From contig OV277872.1 in NCBI GenBank assembly GCA_922989275.2, forward strand, positions 33,273,619 to 33,337,618: 64,000 nt of DNA. The letters are read 5' to 3'. How positions within the stretch are numbered: the first letter of the stretch is position 1; every line of letters starts with the position of its first letter. The stretch comes from Gari tellinella. Its lineage: Eukaryota; Mollusca; Bivalvia; Cardiida; Psammobiidae. A program made the translations under genes and the position numbers. Of this stretch, positions 20,186 to 29,989 are shown piece by piece. Below the pieces are notes generated by a model. It saw only the letters and a list, made by a program, of their open reading frames with translations. It did no database searches and had not been told where the DNA came from.

Positions 20186-20640
20186 ATGGCGCAGACCATT
20201 ATGTGCTTGGGACCAAAAAATGTGTCAGTTAGGTATTCAGGTAATTCCGGTTCTTAATTAGAAAAATTAAGCATGACTCTGATTCTGCATTACTTTCAAC
20301 CTTCTTTAAGTGGTCATCTGTCTTCAAAACTAGAATTACGGTCTTTCTGTCTTTCCGATACTGAACTGTTCAGCGTCAACTCTGTGGCATAACATATGTG
20401 TATCGTACCGGGGCACTTATGAGGTGTACCAGAGACTGACATTCTATATTGTATCTGCGGTACCGTATCTCTAATTCTTAGTCTTAGACAAGTCTTATAT
20501 TTTGTATCCGCAATACAGATATCAAAACTAACATTCTATGGTGTAACAGTAACGGGTAAGACAGTGACCTGTCTTCAAAAACTAGAAACAGACTATGGAG
20601 TAAAGGTTAATAATGATACGGATAATTGGATCTGTATTTG
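20186..20640. other. A-family fragments around unique sequence
   Basis: Reversed A right-end pieces occur at about 20283-20337 (TTTCAACCTTCTTTAAGTGG) and 20563-20612 (CCTGTCTTCAAAAACTAG...TATGGAGTAAAGG-TTAA). They share CTGTCTTCAAAACTAGAA, so 20338-20562 may be a further insertion. Nothing there was recognised. Confidence 0.45.
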
Positions 20641-20646
20641 TCTTAC

Positions 20647-20957
20647 CTAATAGGTTTAAATTTATCGTTAATGATGGCAACATAATGTTCTCCCTCTCTG
20701 AAATCACCGATATCTCTCACTCTTGTGCCATGTACGGGAGTGCATATTCGACGTACGGTCCCGGCCTGTCGAAGTTTGGGTTGTAACTTTTCACCGAGTT
20801 CATTCATAAATACATCCAAAGTTTTGACTTTGTGCGAAACGCACACTTTCTTCGAAGTAGCAAACTTATCGCCATTCACGAAGAAATGACAATTCTTTGA
20901 ATATTTCAACTGTTGATCTACGGGCGTATAATGTGAAGGCGACATCGAATTTGACAT
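20647..20957 (-). CDS. Doublecortin (DCX) domain exon, probable first coding exon
   Basis: Encodes about 104 residues from ATG at 20957. A DCX fold is recognisable from residue 23 to 103: the hydrophobic strand and NGD turn CHFFVNGDKF (23-32), a V-rich second strand, the helix LDVFMNELGEKL (47-58), then GTVRRICTPVHGTRVRDI (66-83) and GEHYVAIINDKFKPI (89-103). DCX domains bind microtubules and tubulin; family members with this layout (DCDC2-like) often act in cilia or on the cytoskeleton, but the exact family member is not certain. The exon ends AG|GTAAGA, an excellent donor, leaving two bases of a codon. An in-frame TAA lies 12 codons upstream, so the ATG is a plausible start. Splicing in from the exon at 31501 at AAAG|CTGTGAT (about 20984) would keep frame, but the acceptor is weak. 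Downstream exons were not found. Confidence 0.8.
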
Positions 20958-21375
20958 GTTTGCTAAATCCTGAGTATCACAGCTTTAAATCCAAAAATCT
21001 CACCAACTTTCATTAACTGTCGAGCTTGAAAATACCGCTTTTCACGTTTCCATGAATCTGTAAACACATTTGGAAGGTTCGCCTTCTTCCATGATAGTAT
21101 TGCATTATGGGATAGGTTTACTATGACCTTTGAACCGCTTTCCCTAGTTACCACGTGGTCGATGTAAACAAACCGGCCTTTCTGTGTTTACATTAAATTG
21201 GAGGTTAACTGATGGATGAATAATGCGCATTTTAAATACGAGCTAAAAGAATATATGAATGTCTACAACTTGAAAACCAATCGACCCACATTTAAACCAC
21301 ATCACTTCTTACATTTATCTACGACAGTGACAACGTCAAATACATGTATGTAAATCTAGAGGCTATATGAACTTA
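20958..21375 (-). promoter_or_regulatory. Upstream region of DCX exon, possible promoter
   Basis: This repeat-free stretch precedes the ATG at 20957. On the minus strand, positions 21113-21101 read ATCCCATAATGCA, resembling the Staf/ZNF143 site and the box upstream of the other DCX exon. An inverted pair of GTAAACA / TGTTTAC (21164-21170 and 21185-21191) matches forkhead sites. GTTACCACGTGG (about 21148) contains an E-box and an RFX-like half site. These are motif matches only. A 63-codon minus frame (20963-21154) is out of frame with the DCX reading. Confidence 0.4.
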
Positions 21376-21377
21376 TA

Positions 21378-21470
21378 CAGTAAAACCTCTCTATTACGAC
21401 AACTAAATTGTGTTAATTAGCAGGTGTTTACGACTGAAGAATTAGAATCCACCTGCTTCAAACACACGAT
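21378..21470 (+). mobile_element. Family J fragment (left end)
   Basis: TA-CAGTAAAACCTCTCTATTAC-GACAAC opens at 21376. The sequence loses similarity after CCACCTGCTTC and no right end is seen. Confidence 0.65.
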
Positions 21471-21576
21471 ACACACTTTATTTGAAATGGTAGCAATCAT
21501 GAGTGGTGCATGTTGTAATCTACCTGTTCAAGTGTTTAAAAGATGAAATAACAATCCATATTGAATTATCTAAATA

Positions 21577-21990
21577 CAGTCAAACTTGTATCGGTCGAGT
21601 GACCACTGAACTAAGAAGCCAGCGAATCTTTAGAAACAGGTGACCGCTTAATGCGAGACAAAAGTACTACAGAAAAGCTCCTCTATGTTCTTTTTGTATT
21701 GCTTTTGTCGTATATTAAGTATCCACCTGTTATAAAGGCTGTTATGTACAGTAAAACCTCTCTATTACGACAACTATTTTAAAGAAGGCTAACTGGTTGT
21801 TTAAAAGACAGCTTAAAGCAAGGTGAACATCAAACAGAAAGCTCCTGAAGGAGCTTTCTGTTTTACTGTCACCTTTCATTAAGCAGTCACCTGCCTTAAC
21901 CCCTTGATAACTGACATAATTAAGTGGTCGTTATAGAGAGGTTTTACTGTATACTTTAGTTATAGGGGTCACTAAATTCAAGTTTGACTG
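21577..21990 (+). mobile_element. Family K element (TA-flanked) containing J
   Basis: CAGTCAAACTTGTATCGGTC to ATTCAAGTTTGACTG, with TA at 21575-21576 and 21991-21992. The inner hairpin is GACAAAAGTACTACAGAAAAGC...GTATTGCTTTTGTC. Element J (21749-21949) is inserted in its right half. Confidence 0.82.
21749..21949 (+). mobile_element. Family J element (TA-flanked), nested in K
   Basis: CAGTAAAACCTCTCTATTAC to AGAGAGGTTTTACTG, with TA at 21747-21748 and 21950-21951. The hairpin CTTAAAGCAAGGTGAACATC...GAAAGCTCCTGAAGGAGCTTTC...CACCTTTCATTAAG (about 21812-21881) follows the family A design inside quite different ends. Confidence 0.85.
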
Positions 21991-22015
21991 TAAGTTTATT
22001 TAAACTAGTATATTA

Positions 22016-22169
22016 CAGTCGAAACTCGATCTCTCGAACTCGCTTAACTCGAACTATCCTATATGTCGACACATGAACTTCATTATTTAATGCTCGGTTA
22101 AGCCACGTTTTAACTTTGAAATACGGGTATGTTCGACTTAATCGAGTTCGAGATATCGAAATTCGACTG
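22016..22169 (+). mobile_element. Family I element (TA-flanked, pogo-like)
   Basis: CAGTCGAAACTCGATCTCTC to GATATCGAAATTCGACTG, with TA at 22014-22015 and 22170-22171. The whole 154 bp is one large imperfect palindrome around ACGTTTTAACTTTGAAATACG. Confidence 0.85.
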
Positions 22170-22420
22170 TATGTGTGTTTCCTAATCCACTCAGGGTTTA
22201 GCTGAATTGGAGACTGGTGTCTCCATCTTCAGGAACTAAAATAGCATTTCGAGTGAAGAACAAACCATCCAATGTTTAGTCTATATGAATAAAACATTTG
22301 ATTTATTGATGAAAGTGTGAACAAAAATATTCATAAGTTTTAGTTAAAAGGTATGTTCGTAATTTATTTATAATTCGTAGTAGTTGAAAAACATTTTTAA
22401 ACATTGCTGGTTACTATGTC

Positions 22421-22446
22421 CATGGAGGAAGTATACTTCCTCCATG
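22421..22446. repeat. Perfect 26-bp palindrome
   Basis: CATGGAGGAAGTA followed directly by its exact reverse complement, with no spacer. It lies in otherwise featureless sequence between element I and element B. Confidence 0.9.
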
Positions 22447-22455
22447 CTATGTCCT

Positions 22456-22706
22456 TTAACTCTTTCCTCCCTGAAACTTTAAATGGACAATTCCAGTTTC
22501 GATTTTTGTCTGGTCCATTTCTGGCTTTTAAGAGTTGTTTCTGTCAATTTTGGCATTACTGACAAACAGTGAAGACCCTGATCAGAGGGCTCCTTTCGGA
22601 GCCCTCTGATCTGGGTCTTCACTGTTTGTATAGGACATGTGTACTATCCACATGTACACTGTTTGAAAAGCACGCCTATATGCGGGACTAGGGTTCAAAG
22701 AGTTAA
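22456..22706 (+). mobile_element. Family B MITE, full length
   Basis: TTAA-CTCTTTCCTCCCTGAAAC to GGGTTCAAAGAG-TTAA; hairpin at about 22561-22630. Its right TTAA (22703-22706) is also the left TTAA of an A copy. Confidence 0.9.
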
Positions 22707-23195
22707 CCCATTTCTCCATAAACACTTCCCTTTAGGCCTTTGATTAGACCCCAAATGAAGAAAATATTTCCACGGGATACAGTCATGAATTTGTACTATA
22801 AGAAATATTGTCCTAGCAGATATCACGGTGTAAAAGATGCTACATGTATTACTTTCTATTTCTATTTCTATTTATTACTTCTACGCCATCAATTCTGATG
22901 ATTATGAGAAGGGGCACTTTTTAGGTGCACCATTGGGACTGTACCCGGTCGGTCACTTTATCCTGACACCGACGAACCAGTTACGACTGCTCATATGCTA
23001 ACCCGAAATCCTGAACGGCAAGGAGGGAAGCCATTACTACCAATTTTCAAGTCTTTGGTTAGACCCGGTCGGGGATTGAACCCGCAACCTCCCGCACTGC
23101 AAGCGGACGCTCTACCACTGAGCTATACTTCGTGCAGATAATATGGTAACTTAAAGCATGCGCATTCTGTTTTACCTTTAGCCTGCTTAAAACAA
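22703..23195 (-). mobile_element. Family A MITE split by a SINE
   Basis: TTAA-CCCATTTCTCCATAAAC to CCTAGCAGATA, then the SINE, then GCAGATAATATGGTAACTTAAAGC and part of the hairpin to CCTGCTTAAAAC. The right terminus is lost. Confidence 0.72.
22823..23133 (-). mobile_element. tRNA-derived SINE
   Basis: Read on the minus strand, it starts with A box TAGCTCAGTGG (about 23124), a Cys-like anticodon arm TTGCAGT, and B box GGGTTCAATCC (about 23075). A body of about 200 bp and a simple (ATAGAA)n tail at about 22845-22880 follow. GCAGATA at 22816-22822 and 23134-23140 may be the target duplication. The RNA has no intact acceptor stem, so it is a retroposon rather than a working tRNA gene. Confidence 0.8.
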
Positions 23196-23301
23196 CCTGA
23201 CGTCTGATCTGGCTCCAAACTGTTTGCAATGGACAAAATAGTTGTAGCGTAAACGCGTTTATTGGGCAAGAATAACCTCTTCTCCTCTGTATGGGGTCAG
23301 G
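23196..23301 (+). mobile_element. Family E remnant (right half)
   Basis: CTGACGTCTGATCTGGCTCC, AAACTGTTTGCAATGG, GCGTAAACGCGTTTATTGGG and TCTCCTCTG-TA match the right half of family E. Confidence 0.75.
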
Positions 23302-23531
23302 AATAAGGATTCATCCAGACGCCCCTTTCCCTTGGGAAAACTATGTAGATCCGTACATGAGAAACATTTGGTAATAGGAGCCGTGCGAGTAATAGTCCCT
23401 TCCTATTTATTAGTTGATCAAGGATGTTTTATGGAAAATGCTTGTTTTGCAATTTGATCGCGGTAAGATCGATACACTTCCATAACACCACTGTTATGGT
23501 CACTCTCATCGACCATTAGCCATTGCATGTG

Positions 23532-23734
23532 CAGGCCTGCCATAAGTTGATAAAAAAATCCTAAGTTTTCAAATTTTTCATTTTTTCAAGCCCAATTTTC
23601 CTGATCATACCTTTAACCCATAGTCTGTTTCTAGTTTTTAAGACACGTAATGCTTAAAGCAGGTTGAAAGTAAAGCAGAATGTTGGAATAAAAATCCGAA
23701 GATTTCGGAAAAATCCGGAGAAATGGCAGCCCTG
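23532..23734 (+). mobile_element. Family L element, copy 2
   Basis: CAGGCCTGCCATAAGTTGAT to GAAATGGCAGCCCTG, with the duplication CATGTG at 23526-23531 and 23735-23740. It carries the same A fragment as copy 1 but lacks the right hairpin arm (AGCAGAATG-TTGGAATAAAAATCC). Confidence 0.82.
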
Positions 23735-23749
23735 CATGTGTATCAAGCT

Positions 23750-23830
23750 AAACGCGATTTGGCAAGCAGTTTGAACCCTGCTCAGACGTCGAGCAGTTAC
23801 GCGTCTTATCAGGAACTCATACTATTAGAA
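23750..23830. repeat. C-type hairpin remnant
   Basis: GGCAAGCAGTTTGAACCCTG-CTCAGACGTCG and GCGTCTTATCAGGAACTC are the decayed arms. Confidence 0.5.
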
Positions 23831-23935
23831 AACTTAATTTATTCATTTATTTACCATTTTATGATACAGCATTACTCTGTTAAATCGTAGGCATCTTTAA
23901 ATGGGTACAGCGGTAAAGTAGCGTGAAAACGGCAA

Positions 23936-24153
23936 ACACCCCTTCACTGCTTATCCCGGGTACAATGGTTTATTTGCAAATAGTTTGGATCCTGATTAGA
24001 CGCCGCGTCACGCGGCGTCTAATCAGGACCCAAGCTATTTGACACTCCGATTTAAATATCCCTTAAGTCAAAATACCTAAATATCAAATTTGATAAAATA
24101 GAAAAGCAGACGACAATTGTTTTAAGCAGATGACGTCATAGCAGAAGAGTTAA
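23936..24153 (+). mobile_element. Family C MITE, CCCCTTCACTGC subtype
   Basis: CCCCTTCACTGCTTATCCCG opens it; the right side has GATGACGTCATAGCAGAAGAG-TTAA. The hairpin at about 23977-24040 has CCGCGTCACGCGG at its tip. Confidence 0.8.
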
Positions 24154-24174
24154 TACTCTTACATTATCGATGCG

Positions 24175-24408
24175 TTAACCCTTATCGTGCTAAGCGCGAG
24201 CTGGCTGACAAATTTAGTAACATTTGCAAACAGTTTGGATCCAGATCAGATGCCACGTAACGCCGTGCCTGGTCTTGATCCAAACTGTTTGTCACTCATA
24301 TTCAACCTTTCTTGATTTTTTTTAAAAATAACATAACAAACTTTTTTTGATTATTATTTCGCACACGATATATTTGAAGCAGAAGACCATTCAGCATGAT
24401 AAGGGGTT
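24175..24408 (+). mobile_element. Family C MITE, CCCTTATCGTGCTAAGC subtype
   Basis: TTAA-CCCTTATCGTGCTAAGC; the right end CAGCATGATAAGGGG is followed by TTGC in place of TTAA. The hairpin CAGTTTGGATCCAGATCAGA to CTTGATCCAAACTG lies at about 24231-24290. Confidence 0.75.
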
Positions 24409-24419
24409 GCCATTATGCT

Positions 24420-24610
24420 GCAACACTATCGCCTGCTGCTAAATTATCGTCTGATGCAAAAGAGACTTCTGTCAAAAAAGCAAATTTAAATTTTATACAT
24501 ACATTACTATACGTAGTGGGAACGTCGGAACGAGTATAAAAAATATTTGACCGCGCTCTCATGGCCAGTTACTCGGCGTCAGACTAGGCTCCAACCTGTT
24601 TGCAAAGACC
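24420..24610. repeat. C-type element remnant
   Basis: ATCGTCTGATGC, GTTACTCGGCGTCAGACTAG and GCTCCAACCTGTTTGC are the right arm and flank of a decayed C or E-like core. Confidence 0.5.
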
Positions 24611-24648
24611 AGCGGAGGGCCGCTATTTCATGATTTTGTCTAGACTAT

Positions 24649-24897
24649 TAACTCATTATCCCCTGAAACTTCCAATGGACAATTCCAGTTTGCAATAAGG
24701 GCTGGTCAATTTTAGACTATTTAGGGTTGTTTTGTGTAATATATAGCAAAATGACAAACAGTGAAGTCCCTGATTAGAGGGCTCCTGTAGGAGCCCTCAT
24801 ATCAGGGAATTCACTGTTTGCATAGGACAAGTGTACTCTTCACGGGTACAAATTTGGTAACGGACGCATATATGCGTCACTAGGGCTCATTGAGTTA
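24649..24897 (+). mobile_element. Family B MITE
   Basis: TTAA-CTCATTATCCCCTGAAAC to GGGCTCATTGAG-TTA. The hairpin at about 24752-24822 has GGGCTCCTGTAGGAGCCC. Confidence 0.82.
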
Positions 24898-25004
24898 GCA
24901 AAGCGGCAATGTCATCATTCGCTAGAGATGTATACATGTAGTGTTGCCTTTTATAGTACTTCGTAATTACCGTCACTGCCAAGTGTTATATAGTCTCCTT
25001 TAAC

Positions 25005-25283
25005 TCCCTTACCGCCAAAATATCGTCTGCATTTGTAGTGTCGTCTGCAATATTTTTAAAGTCAGCTTAAGGGCTGTTTTGACTAAAGAAATGTCGATAC
25101 GCGTGTCAAACAGTTTTAATCCTGATCAGAAGCCGCATTACGCGGCTTCTGATCAGGATCCAAACTGTTTGAAAAGTCGTATTTTGGCGCCGTTGGCAGC
25201 GATCACTGCCTTGGTACCGTCTGCTCAAAATGCATCGTCTGTTTTAATTGAGTTTACAATATAAGTTCATGCATTTTAATATA
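25005..25283 (+). mobile_element. Family C-group MITE, diverged ends
   Basis: CCCTTACCGCC and ATCGTCTGC precede the hairpin GTCAAACAGTTTTAATCCTG-ATCAGAAGCCGCATTACGCGG and mirror (about 25106-25172). On the right, TCACTGCCTTGGTACCGTC is followed by a second CATCGTCTG. End points are not sharp. Confidence 0.6.
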
Positions 25284-25490
25284 ACCCATCAACCAATAGC
25301 ATGTTTCTAGTTTTTAAGACGGGTGACCTTTAGATGAATTCTGCTATACTTTCAGCCTGCTTTACGTAACTATCAGCTAGAATATAGAAAAAGTTCTTCC
25401 GGTCCTTATTCATGGCTGTACACATATAAAGCGAAACTATTTCTTAAACGGAGAAATAAAGGTATAAAATGTGTATTCATGTGGCAAAGG
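25283..25490 (+). mobile_element. Family A MITE, decayed, hairpin mostly lost
   Basis: AACCCATCAACCAATAGCATG, TTTCTAGTTTTTAAGACGGG and the right body AGAATATAGAAAAAGTTC remain. Only one hairpin arm (CTTTCAGCCTGCTTTA) is present. Confidence 0.65.
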
Positions 25491-25613
25491 TTCAAAAACG
25501 TCCTGAAGAAGCCATCTGATCTTGGTCTACACTGTTTGCATTGGACAATTCTACTCTTCACATGAACGCTGTAAATGACGCATATACTTGTCCACAGGGT
25601 TCAATGGGTTAAG
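25490..25613 (+). mobile_element. Family B fragment (right half)
   Basis: GAAGCCATCTGATCTTGGTC, CACTGTTTGCATTGGACAAT and GGGTTCAATGGG-TTAA. Confidence 0.65.
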
Positions 25614-25775
25614 TTGCACATCCTTGAAGTATTATAAACACAACGTGCTCACACTTCTTATGAACTCCAGATGCCCCGTGATCAGTGAAGATGATATACT
25701 GATACCTCACTCATGAAGAAGTTAAGTATTGATGGAAAATGTACAATTATGTGAACATGTTTCTCCGATATTTAA

Positions 25776-25850
25776 CGAATCTTCGGATTTTTATCCTATC
25801 AGATGGTAGCTTAAAACTGGCTGTAAGTAAAGCAGAATGTGCATTTCACA
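25776..25850 (-). mobile_element. Family L / A compound fragment
   Basis: AATCTTCGGATTTTTATCC joins TATCAGATGGTAGCTTAAAAC, the same L-to-A junction as in the three L copies. Both outer ends are missing. Confidence 0.6.
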
Positions 25851-25924
25851 AACTTGTTTCCATATACATGTACATGTATATTCTATGTAGGAAAACATTC
25901 AAAGGGTCATAACTTGTGTCAAAA

Positions 25925-26135
25925 AGGATGTTCAGATATAGCGCATTGGTAGCGCACCTGCTTCTCGAGTTCGATCCCGGGTCGGGGCAGTATGTGAGAG
26001 GGTATACTCGTATTGGTCGCCCGTCCGAACACATGGGTTTTTCTCCGGGCACTCCGGTTTCCTCCCACAGAAATGACCAACTACACCTCCATTCGTGCCA
26101 TCGAGAGTGATTTGCCCAAGTTGTTATACTTGAAT
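25925..26135 (+). mobile_element. tRNA-derived SINE
   Basis: A box TAGCGCATTGG at about 25936 and B box GAGTTCGATCCC at about 25967. The spacing is short, so the anticodon arm is partly deleted. The body contains CTCCGGGCACTCCGG-TTTCCTCCCAC, a SINE body seen widely in invertebrates. Frames on both strands are incidental. Confidence 0.7.
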
Positions 26136-26153
26136 TTAGTGACCACTATATTA

Positions 26154-26603
26154 CAGTAAAACCTCTCTATTACGACGACTAAATTATGCCAATTATCAGG
26201 GAGTTATGGCAGGTGACTGCTAAAAGCAAGGTGATACAGTGGAGAATCTGTTATTCTTTCCCGTTTAAACGCAAACGTACGCAAACGCAAATCACTAAAA
26301 CGTAGAAAAGAACAACTTTTGGACAATTCTGATAATTCTTGTTTATCTTGGTGGCAAACAGTTTGGAGCCTGATCAGACGCCGGGTTATCCGGCGTCTGG
26401 TCTGGCTCCAAACTGTTTGTACTGCAAATAATAGTTTTAGCGTAAACGCGTTTATTGGGAAAGAATAACATATTCTCCACTGTAGTATAACAGGAAGATA
26501 CTCAAGGAGCTTTCTGTTTTATGTTCACCTTGCTTTTAGCTGGCAGCTGTCATTTTTACAGTCAATTAGCCTGCTTTTTAGTGGTCGAAATAAGAGTTTT
26601 ACT
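26154..26603 (+). mobile_element. Family J element split by family E
   Basis: TA-CAGTAAAACCTCTCTATTAC...CTAAAAGCAAGGTGA, then E, then GGAAGATACTCAAGGAGC-TTTCTGTTTTATG-TTCACCTTGC...AGAGTTTTACTA. The last G of the right end is mutated. Confidence 0.8.
26237..26482 (+). mobile_element. Family E MITE, 246 bp, copy 1
   Basis: Reference copy for family E. CAGTGGAGAATCTGTTATTC to AGAATAACATATTCTCCACTG, with TA at 26235-26236 and 26483-26484, a Tc1/mariner-type target. The left body is GTTTAAACGCAAACGTACGC. The central hairpin CAAACAGTTTGGAGCCTGAT, CAGACGCCGGGTTATCCGGC and mirror is at about 26354-26419. The right body is AGCGTAAACGCGTTTATTGG. There is no coding capacity; recurrent frames around it, on either strand, are shadows of the repeat. 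Confidence 0.92.
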
Positions 26604-26879
26604 ATAAATAGTAGTCTTCAGGACAGGTGGATACTTAATACAGTATTGTAAGGAAGGGCATACCCGGTATAATTATATCGACATTAGATCTACGTTTAAA
26701 AATATCACAAAACAAGAACGGTGTCACAGTAAGTGACAAATGCTCCCGAAGTGTTTTGTTACTGCAATGTAAAATAAAATCATACAGCAAGGTATTGTAC
26801 CCCTTCAATTTGTTTTTCAATTAAAAAGGGTTAAACTATGTAAAACATATACATTGTAGTTTAGCAAATCTAGAAACCT

Positions 26880-27260
26880 CTTATTCAAATGCATCATCAC
26901 TATAGCATCATGATGTCATCTTGATGTAATGATGACGTCAAGATGACGTCGTCGTCATAACAACGTTCAAGATATTTTGAGGATTTTTTTTCTAAATTAA
27001 TGACATTGACCTTTGTTGGACATGAGCTACATTAGTTGAGTACACATTCCAATTATAAAGTATCTATCACATTCAGTTCCAAAGTTATGGCCAATGTTAA
27101 ATTCATCCGATTTAACCTCTTAATCACCTCGAAATGACATTGACCTTTGTCAGACATGATCAAAGTTGTACTGAATTCAAGAGCTTCTTGAGATGAGTAC
27201 GAATACCAAAAATAAAGTATCTATCCCATGTAGTTATAAAACAACACTATGCCTCCGATT
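26880..27260. repeat. Short direct-repeat region
   Basis: Two diverged copies, about 136 bp apart, of AATGACATTGACCTTTGT...AATAAAGTATCTATC, at about 27000 and 27134. The preceding 60 bp is rich in GATGACGTC and CATCATG motifs. Confidence 0.6.
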
Positions 27261-27534
27261 AAGTCGTGCGGGGGCATTAAAGGCATGTTAATATACTGCC
27301 CAGAGTCAAATATTTTATCACGCATTAATTAGGTAAAAACGATATCAGACTTCATCGAATAAAATATATTTTCCCATTTGTCAACTCAACCGATTAATGT
27401 TATTGAGCAAATATATCAAATTAAAAGCGAGACAACTGTATGTACATAGTAGCGTCACATTGATCTGGCGACATGATATATCGGTCAAATGTAAACAATA
27501 TGCAAAATAATAGCACCATGTTCTACCGTGTATT

Positions 27535-27800
27535 AACTCATTCCCTGTCCCTTAAACTTTAAACGGACATTTCCACTTTCCAATTAAGTTTAGGGCATAC
27601 TTTGTTTTTTAAATGAAATCCTTTCATGGTCACGTCGTCTGCTTCAATATTGTTGTCTACAATATCGTTTCATAGTTAAATTCAAGGCACTATGACAAGG
27701 TAAACTTCAAAACGAGTGTCAAGCTGTTTTGGTCTAATCACGATCAAAACTGTTTGTAAACGCGCCTTTTGGCGTCATTGATAATGAACATGTTAATCCG
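27535..27800. repeat. B left end joined to C-type remnant
   Basis: TTAA-CTCATTCCCTGTCCCTTAAAC is a B-like left end. From about 27630, GTCGTCTGCTTCAATATTG and GTCAAGCTG-TTTTGGTC / GATCAAAACTGTTTG are C-group pieces. Confidence 0.5.
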
Positions 27801-28096
27801 AAAAACCTGCTCATTATCGGGTATTGGCTGAGAAAGACCTACGACAAAGAATCTAGCTTAATCTCCCCGCGTTATCGTTCCCCCATAGCTTGCTTATTTT
27901 TTTTTTAGAATTAGATCTATTGGACGACAAGCAACCAACCAGATAACCACATAAAATTAAGCAGAATACTGCAAAGGCACTGTTTTTTTCTGCATTACAA
28001 TGCTAGCATTAAACTATTCATCATTTTTGAATGGTTGCTGAAATGTGACTAAACTATGTGTGAAATAAACTACACATACATGTATGTGTCGGTCTG

Positions 28097-28370
28097 ATTT
28101 TGATTTGATTTGTTTTTTATTTTACGTCGCTTTCAACAGTATTTCAGTCATATCGCGACGTCCAGCTAATTATAGGTGGAGGAAGACCCCAGAAGTCCTT
28201 TATGCACTGTTTCATGCACAAATCGGCAACTAGGTAGAACCACCGACCTTCCGCAAGCCAGCTGGAAGGCTTCCCCACATGAAAAATCCGGACGACCCTA
28301 CTGGGGTTCGAACTCACAGCGGTGAGGAGCTTAGTGATGTAAGTCACAGTGACTATACCACTAGGCCACG
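28097..28370 (-). mobile_element. tRNA-derived SINE with 13-bp target duplication
   Basis: ATGTGTCGGTCTG occurs at 28084-28096 and 28371-28383. On the minus strand the element starts with A box TGGCCTAGTGG, then B box GAGTTCGAACCCC. The 3' part GAAATACTGTTGAAAGCGAC-GTAAAAT is a common molluscan SINE end, followed by an (AAATC)n-like tail against the left duplication. A fragment of the same family lies at 55150-55285. Confidence 0.88.
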
Positions 28371-28383
28371 ATGTGTCGGTCTG

Positions 28384-28701
28384 TGTTCGATTACTGTTTC
28401 TAAAAGGTATTGGGTCTTGTACAAAGTAGTAAAGTAGATTACGATTGAGGTTTGTACTGATAGGGTTAAAGTATTACCAATACAACTATATACACATATA
28501 TGTAGTATATCTGTCACTAGAGCTATGCGTTTCGTATATATATTTGCACGCTCGCAAGTCGTCTGCCCCTGTTGCAAAATTTATTGGTTTAAAATTTTCT
28601 TTTCAAAATAAGACGAAAGTTTCAAATAGTTTGGATAACAAACAATGTCACTGTTAGCGTATTAAGACTATGGATATTGTGCAATGACTTGTAAATCTTT
28701 T
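28384..28701. other. No recognisable feature
   Basis: Unique-looking sequence; the 70-codon frames are not convincing exons. Confidence 0.4.
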
Positions 28702-28919
28702 TTAACCCCTTCACTGCCTTACTCCGAGCAGAGTAGTTTTTTGCAAACAGTTTGAATCCTGATCAGACGCCGCGAAACGCGGCGTCTGATCAGGATCCAA
28801 ACTGTTTGATACTCATTTCAATATTTCTTAAGTCAAAATACCTAAAAATTAAATTTGAGAAATAAATGCAGACGATAATTTGTTAAAATTGATGACGTCA
28901 CGTGCAGTGAAGGGGTTAA
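28702..28919 (+). mobile_element. Family C MITE, full length, CCCCTTCACTGC subtype
   Basis: Cleanest copy of the subtype: TTAA at 28702-28705 and 28916-28919, inverted ends CCCCTTCACTGC and GCAGTGAAGGGG. The perfect hairpin (about 28746-28808) has CCGCGAAACGCGG at its tip. GATGACGTCACG precedes the right end. Confidence 0.9.
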
Positions 28920-28962
28920 GTGTGACTAAACATGTACACATTGTTTATTTTCTTCTTGTATA

Positions 28963-29208
28963 CAGTGGAGAATCTGTTATTCTTTCCCAATAAACGCGTT
29001 TACGCTAAAACTATTATTTGCGGTGCAAACAGTTTGGAGCCAGATCAGACGCCGGGTAACCCGGCGTCTGATCAGGCTCCAAACTGTTTGCCACCAAGAT
29101 TAACATGAATTATCGGAATTGTCTAAAAGTTGTACTTTTCTACGTTTTTGTGTTTTGCGTTTGCGTACGTTTGCGTTTAAACGGGAAAGAATAACAGATT
29201 CTCCACTG
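28963..29208 (-). mobile_element. Family E MITE, 246 bp, copy 2
   Basis: TA at 28961-28962 and 29209-29210; perfect hairpin with GGGTAACCC tip. Opposite orientation to copy 1. Confidence 0.92.
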
Positions 29209-29210
29209 TA

Positions 29211-29689
29211 TACACTATACCTCATGCTGCATGTAACCATGCTAAGATTAAACAAAGTTTTGTTCTGTTCTGTTCTGTTCTGTTATATTGGGTACACAAT
29301 TGAACATTGAAAGGTAAAATATTGTTTTTACCAACGAATAAAATATAGAAAAACACCATCATGTAAACTTTAATGGATTTGAAAATTTTGGTGAATTCTC
29401 AAAAAAATCACACTTTTATAACTTCTTCCGGTCTTCGCCTAGTGTAAAATTATGAGAATTTAAGATGATAATTTTGAGTGGTGAGGTTTTTGTAGCATAC
29501 TATACCTTTGGGCCATTCAACTTTTTATAAAGAGACGTAACGTTTGAGTGGGGAAAGGGTGAATATTAATGTTCAGTATTCTCCAAGACTTTGGTTCGGG
29601 AGATGTTGCCGTATATACGATTGTCAAAAGTAGACTTTTGTTAAACTTAGAGCAGAAATGAGATGCTAATGGGAATATCAATAAAGCAG
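29211..29689. other. No gene; short (TTCTG)n repeat
   Basis: Four to five TTCTG units at 29259-29284. The rest is AT-rich and unrecognised. Confidence 0.5.
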
Positions 29690-29915
29690 TTAACTCTTTG
29701 CATGCTGTGTATTTTTTTTCGTCTGCATCATTTTTCGTCTGCTTCTGTTCTAGAATTGGACATTTTGAAAAAATCTTTTAAATTTAGTGTCAGAATGGCA
29801 AACCGTTTGGGTCCTGATAAGACGCCGCATTATGCGGCGTCTCATATGGATTCAAACTGTTTGCACAGGTTATGCCTGTGGCAGCTATATCTGCCACTAG
29901 CGTGCAAATAGTTAA
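29690..29915 (+). mobile_element. Family C MITE, CTCTTTGCATGC subtype
   Basis: TTAA-CTCTTTGCATGCTG to TAGCGTGCAAATAG-TTAA. The hairpin CAAACCGTTTGGGTCCTGAT, AAGACGCCGCATTATGCGGC is at about 29799-29862. ATTTTCGTCTGC repeats form the left arm body. Confidence 0.85.
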
Positions 29916-29989
29916 ACTGTTTGATTAATGAATTCTACAAATACCCGTCTGTTAGTCTTTAGCATGCTAGAAGAAATTTGCGATTGCTG

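Noticed and set aside
20963..21154. 63-codon minus frame upstream of a DCX exon
   Set aside because: Out of frame with the DCX reading and overlapping the probable 5' untranslated region or promoter.
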